Assembly: GCA_000497835.1 (NCBI GenBank)
Contig: KI547176.1
Location: forward strand, 4,333-42,173
Direction: 5' to 3'
Length of the DNA: 37,841 nt
Source: a gamma proteobacterium L18
GTDB taxonomy: Bacteria; Pseudomonadota; Gammaproteobacteria; Pseudomonadales; Pseudomonadaceae
Positions within the stretch are counted from its first letter, which is position 1. The number at the start of each line of letters is the position of its first letter. The notes beneath the pieces are model-generated. The model had not been told where the DNA came from and ran no database searches. It saw nothing but the letters and a program-made list of their open reading frames with translations. The translations under genes and the position numbers were made by a program. Below, in pieces: positions 32,975-37,841 of the stretch.

Positions 32975-33784
32975 ATGCCGCGTTTTGCCGCCAACCTGTC
33001 GATGCTGTTCACCGAACAGGATTTTCTTGCCCGCTTCAAGGCCGCCGCCGACGCCGGTTTCAGTGGCGTGGAATACCTGTTCCCGTACGACTACAACTCC
33101 GCCGAGATCAAGGCGCAACTGCAGGCCCATGGCCTGACCCAGGTGCTGTTCAACCTGCCGGCCGGTGACTGGGCCAAGGGCGAGCGGGGCATTGCCTGCC
33201 ACCCTGACCGCGTCGAGGAGTTCCGCGCCGGCGTGGACCTGGCCATCGCCTACGCCCAGGTGCTGGGCAACACCCAGATCAATTGCCTGGCCGGCATCCG
33301 CCCCCAGGGCGCGGACTGCGCCACGGTGAAGGCCACCTTCGTCGCCAACCTCAAATACGCCGCCGACAAGCTGCAGGCGGCGGGCATTCGCCTGGTGATG
33401 GAGATGATCAACACCCTGGACATCCCCGGGTTCTACCTGACCACCACCGATCAGGCCCTGGCGATTCAGGCTGAAGTGGGCAGCGACAACCTGTTCCTGC
33501 AGTACGACATCTACCACATGCAGATCATGGAAGGTGACCTGGCGCGCACGCTGCAAGCGCACCTGCCGCAGATCAATCATGTGCAGTTGGCGGACAACCC
33601 GGGGCGTCATGAACCGGGCACCGGCGAGATCAACTACCGGTTCCTGTTCGAGCACCTGGACCGGATCGGTTATCAGGGCTGGGTGGGTTGCGAGTACAAG
33701 CCGCTGACCACCACCGAGGCTGGCTTGCATTGGCTCAAATCGCTTGTGGGAGCGGGCTCTGCCCGCGAAGGGCGCGCCGCGTAA
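32975..33784 (+). CDS. hyi: Hydroxypyruvate isomerase
   Basis: Interconverts hydroxypyruvate and tartronate semialdehyde. The 269-residue protein is a xylose-isomerase-like TIM barrel with NLSMLFTEQDFLARF at the N terminus, LVMEMINTLDIPGFYLT (about 138-154, active-site glutamate), FLQYDIYHMQIMEGD and WVGCEYKPLTTTEAGL (second glutamate, about 238). The usual family end comes shortly after GLHWLK. Here the last dozen residues (VGAGSAREGRAA) are read from a REP element at 33743-33770 and are probably not functional. AAGGAGG lies before the ATG. It starts 18 bp after gcl. Confidence 0.95.
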   Translation: MPRFAANLSMLFTEQDFLARFKAAADAGFSGVEYLFPYDYNSAEIKAQLQAHGLTQVLFNLPAGDWAKGERGIACHPDRVEEFRAGVDLAIAYAQVLGNTQINCLAGIRPQGADCATVKATFVANLKYAADKLQAAGIRLVMEMINTLDIPGFYLTTTDQALAIQAEVGSDNLFLQYDIYHMQIMEGDLARTLQAHLPQINHVQLADNPGRHEPGTGEINYRFLFEHLDRIGYQGWVGCEYKPLTTTEAGLHWLKSLVGAGSAREGRAA

Positions 33785-33834
33785 TCCCGACAGATCGAGG
33801 TGCCTGCTTCGCGGGCAGAGCCCGCTCCCACAAG
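33743..33834. repeat. REPIN overlapping the 3' end of hyi
   Basis: Perfect 28-bp inverted arms (33743-33770 and 33807-33834) around a 36-bp spacer; the hyi stop codon lies in the spacer. The sequence is the same REP family as 2603-2676. Confidence 0.9.
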
Positions 33835-33898
33835 GACCGGGCAGGCATCCATCAATCGTTATCCCTTTCAACAACTACAATCAGGAAGGATCACCACC

Positions 33899-34789
33899 AT
33901 GGCAAAAATCGGATTCATCGGCACCGGCATCATGGGCCACCCCATGGCCCACAACCTGCAGAAAGCCGGCCACCAACTGTTCCTCTCGGCCCACCACGAC
34001 GCCGCCCCCGCCGACCTGGTCGCCGCCGGCGCCGTGGCCCTGGCCAACCCGCGCGAAGTGGCCCAGGAAGCCGAGTTCATCATCATCATGGTGCCTGACA
34101 CCCCGCAGGTCGAAGACGTGCTGTTCCGCGACCAGGGCGTGGCCCAGGGCCTGGGCCCGAACAAGATCGTCATCGACATGAGCTCCATCTCGCCAACCGC
34201 CACCAAGGCCTTCGCCGCCAAGGTCAACGAGCGCGGCGCGCAGTACCTGGACGCCCCGGTGTCCGGCGGCGAAGTGGGCGCCAAGGCCGCCACCCTGAGC
34301 ATCATGGTGGGCGGCGACCAGGACGCCTTCGACCGCGCCCTGCCGCTGTTCCAGAGCATGGGCAAGAACATCACCCGCGTGGGCGGCAACGGCGACGGCC
34401 AGACCGCCAAGGTGGCCAACCAGATCATCGTCGCGCTGAACATCCAGGCCGTGGCCGAAGCCCTGCTGTTCGCCGCCAAGAACGGCGCCGACCCGGCCAA
34501 GGTGCGTGAGGCGCTGATGGGCGGCTTTGCCTCGTCGAAGATTCTGGAAGTGCACGGCGAGCGCATGATCAAAGGCACCTTCGACCCCGGCTTCCGCATC
34601 AGTCTGCACCAGAAAGACCTCAACCTGGCGCTGCAGGGGGCTCGCGAGTTGGGCGTGAACCTGCCCAACACCGCCAATGCCCAGCAAGTGTTCAGCACCT
34701 GCGCCGCCCTGGGTGGCAGCAACTGGGACCACTCGGCGCTGATCAAGGGGTTGGAGCACATGGCTAACTTCAGCATCCGCGACAGGTGA
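33899..34789 (+). CDS. glxR: Tartronate semialdehyde reductase
   Basis: Reduces tartronate semialdehyde to glycerate with NAD(P)H. The 296-residue beta-hydroxyacid dehydrogenase has the Rossmann motif IGFIGTGIMGHPMAHNL (4-20), the substrate motif DAPVSGGEVGA (118-128) and the catalytic lysine in KVANQI (K171). A C-terminal helical domain contains LHQKDLNLALQGARELG. The strong ribosome site AGGAAGGA (33882-33889) fixes the start. It is 114 bp after hyi across the REPIN and 231 bp before ttuD across palindromic element B. Confidence 0.96.
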   Translation: MAKIGFIGTGIMGHPMAHNLQKAGHQLFLSAHHDAAPADLVAAGAVALANPREVAQEAEFIIIMVPDTPQVEDVLFRDQGVAQGLGPNKIVIDMSSISPTATKAFAAKVNERGAQYLDAPVSGGEVGAKAATLSIMVGGDQDAFDRALPLFQSMGKNITRVGGNGDGQTAKVANQIIVALNIQAVAEALLFAAKNGADPAKVREALMGGFASSKILEVHGERMIKGTFDPGFRISLHQKDLNLALQGARELGVNLPNTANAQQVFSTCAALGGSNWDHSALIKGLEHMANFSIRDR

Positions 34790-34796
34790 GAACGGT

Positions 34797-34983
34797 GGTG
34801 TCTGGTTCCCGGGCAGAGCCCGGTCCTACACCGGTCGCAGCAGTTGAGTCAGGAAGGCAAAGCGGTCCGCTTTTGGTGGCACCACAGGTCTATCTCTGGA
34901 ACTCCAAAAGCGGTGCGCTTTGCATCACTGACACCCATGGCCCGACCGGTGTAGGACCGGGCTCTGCCCGGGAACCAGACACC
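34797..34983. repeat. 187-bp palindromic element, copy B, inside the gcl operon
   Basis: Perfect 41-bp inverted arms at 34797-34837 and 34943-34983. Inner 18-bp pair GCAAAGCGGTCCGCTTTT (34857-34874) and AAAAGCGGTGCGCTTTGC (34906-34923), each nearly palindromic itself. The whole would fold into a long stem in glxR-ttuD mRNA. Confidence 0.9.
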
Positions 34984-34990
34984 ACAAATC

Positions 34991-35001
34991 AATAACAATA
35001 A
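34991..35001 (+). promoter_or_regulatory. Hfq/Crc-type CA motif before ttuD
   Basis: AATAACAATAA contains AATAACAA and AACAATAA, both AAnAAnAA matches, 20-30 nt before the ttuD ATG and just upstream of its GGGAG ribosome site. Confidence 0.5.
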
Positions 35002-35020
35002 ATCCCCCCGGGAGCCTGCC

Positions 35021-36291
<1,271 letters not shown>

Positions 36292-36295
<4 letters not shown>

Positions 36296-37707
36296 CCGCC
36301 TATAAAAACACCAAGATCCTCGCCACCCTGGGCCCTGCCACGCGCAGCCAGGAAGACATTCGCCAACTGGCACTGGCCGGGGTGAACCTGTTTCGCCTCA
36401 ATTTCAGCCATGGCGAGCACGCCGATCACGCCCAGCGCCTGGAGTGGATTCGCGAGGTGGAAGCCCAGCTCAATACGCCGCTGGGCGTGCTGATGGACCT
36501 GCAAGGGCCCAAGCTGCGCGTCGGCCGCTTTGCCGACGGCAAGGTCCTGCTGCACCGTGGCCAGGCCTTCCGCCTGGACCTGGACACCAGCGCTGGCGAC
36601 GCCCGCCGGGTGAACCTGCCGCACCCGGAAATCATCGCCGCCTTGCAACCGGGCATGGACCTGCTGCTGGACGACGGCAAGCTGCGCCTGCAAGTGACCG
36701 CCAAACACGAGGCCGCCATTGACACCCAGGTGCTGGCCGGCGGCGAGCTGTCCGACCGCAAGGGCGTCAACGTGCCCCAGGCGGTGCTGGAGCTCAGTCC
36801 GCTGACCACCAAGGACCGTCGCGACCTGAGCTACGGCCTGGAACTGGGCGTGGACTGGGTGGCGCTGTCGTTCGTGCAACGGCCCGAGGACATTCTCGAA
36901 GCGCGCGAGCTGATCGCCGGCCGGGCGCGGCTGATGGCCAAGATCGAGAAGCCCTCGGCGCTGGTTCACCTGGAAGAGATCGCGCGGCTGAGCGACGCCA
37001 TCATGGTCGCCCGCGGCGACCTGGGCGTGGAGGTGCCGGCCGAAACCGTGCCGCAGATCCAGAAGCGCATCATTGCCGTGTGCCGCGCCTTGGGCCGGCC
37101 CGTGGTGGTGGCCACGCAGATGCTCGAATCCATGCGTTTCGCCCCGGCGCCGACGCGCGCCGAGGTGACCGACGTGGCCAATGCCGTGGCCGAGGGCACC
37201 GATGCGGTGATGCTGTCGGCCGAGACCGCTTCGGGCGACTACCCGCTGGAGGCCGTGCAGATGATGAGCAAGATCATCCGCCAAGTAGAAAGCGGCCCCG
37301 ACTATCAGGCGCAACTGGACGTCAGCCGGCCCCAGGCCGAGGCCACGGTGTCGGATGCGATCAGCTGCGCGATACGGCGCATCAGCGGCATCTTGCCGGT
37401 GGCGGTGCTGGTCAACTACAGCGAGTCGGGGGCCTCGACCTTGCGCGCGGCGCGCGAGCGGCCACGGGTGCCGATCCTCAACCTGACGCCCAACCTGGCC
37501 ACGGCCCGACAACTGAGCGTGGCGTGGGGGGTGCGTTCGGTGGTCAATGACCGGCTGCGGCAGGTGGAAGAGGTGTGTTCCACGGCGCTGGAGATTGCCC
37601 AGGCGCAGGGGTTGGCTTGCCGGGGCGATACCTTGGTGATTACTGCGGGGGTGCCGTTCGGCAAGCCGGGCAGCACCAATTCGTTGCGGATTGAGACGCT
37701 GGTTTGA
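36292..37707 (+). CDS. pykF: Pyruvate kinase PykF
   Basis: Transfers phosphate from PEP to ADP, giving pyruvate and ATP. The 471-residue enzyme has the barrel motifs KILATLGPATRS (8-19), FRLNFSHG, MDLQGPKLRVGRF (about 66-78, followed by the B domain), KIEKPSAL (about 218-225), IMVARGDLGVEVP (about 236-248) and MLESM. ADAVMLSAETA-like sequence (TDAVMLSAETASGDYP) and the C-terminal allosteric domain complete it. The ATG overlaps the ttuD stop, so translation is coupled. Placement after glycerate 2-kinase means only enolase, encoded elsewhere, is needed between them. A longer upstream frame overlaps ttuD and is rejected. Confidence 0.96.
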
Positions 37708-37713
37708 GTCCGT

Positions 37714-37841
37714 GGTGACTGGTTCCCGGGCAGAGCCCGGTCCTACACCGGTCGCGGCAGTGGTGTCAGGAAGGCAAAGCGCACCGCTTTGGGATTCCAG
37801 AGATAGGCCTGCGGTGCTACCAAAGGCGGACCGCTTTGCAT
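37714..37841. repeat. 187-bp palindromic element, copy C, cut by the window end
   Basis: The left arm (from 37714, GGTTCCCGGGCAGAGCCCGG core) matches copy B closely. The middle (37774-37841) matches copy B read in the opposite direction, with GCAAAGCGCACCGCTTT and AGATAGGCCTGCGGTG. The first 128 bp are visible. Confidence 0.85.

Overview
The window is about 38 kb of chromosome from a Pseudomonas of the fluorescens/putida type. This rests on the high GC content, the codon use, the smc-zipA-ligA block next to an xdh-guaD purine cluster, and the many REP/REPIN intergenic repeats. No phage, insertion sequence, plasmid gene, rRNA, tRNA or CRISPR array is visible. No system without precedent was found. 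The value lies in how complete the pathway is and in its regulatory wiring.

Layout. (1) 1-7939, minus strand: a GntR regulator, smc, zipA and ligA (chromosome condensation, division, DNA ligation), with hairpin terminators after smc and after zipA. (2) 8175-14277, plus strand: xdhA-xdhB-xdhC-guaD, which deaminate guanine to xanthine and oxidise xanthine to urate. (3) 14324-17451: a second GntR regulator divergent from an AzgA-like purine permease, then a LysE-type exporter. (4) 17539-24450: a DUF945 protein and hiuH on the minus strand, divergent from puuE-uraD-alc-allA-puuD. These carry urate through 5-hydroxyisourate, OHCU, allantoin and allantoate to ureidoglycolate, ending in two ureas and glyoxylate. 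(5) 24629-30338: a xanthine/urate-type permease, a Tsx-like outer-membrane channel, a PLP aminotransferase, a DUF808 membrane protein and a RutR-like TetR regulator. (6) 30533-37707: glcG-like gene divergent from gcl-hyi-glxR-ttuD-pykF, which turn glyoxylate into tartronate semialdehyde, glycerate and 2-phosphoglycerate, and (with enolase encoded elsewhere) PEP into pyruvate.

Together the genes encode uptake across both membranes and degradation of purine rings to urea, CO2 and pyruvate. The palindrome TTGTATACAA, or a close variant, occurs six times. There is one copy facing each arm of three divergent promoter regions (GntR/permease, hiuH/puuE, glcG/gcl), which suggests one GntR/FadR-type regulon. 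The xdh promoter lacks it and has a different palindrome. A-rich motifs of the Hfq/Crc type precede four genes, and a strong sigma-54-like promoter precedes the Tsx-like gene.

Oddities: puuE carries a one-base insertion that breaks the frame; a 187-bp near-palindromic element occurs three times around the glyoxylate operon; the last residues of Hyi are encoded by a REP element.
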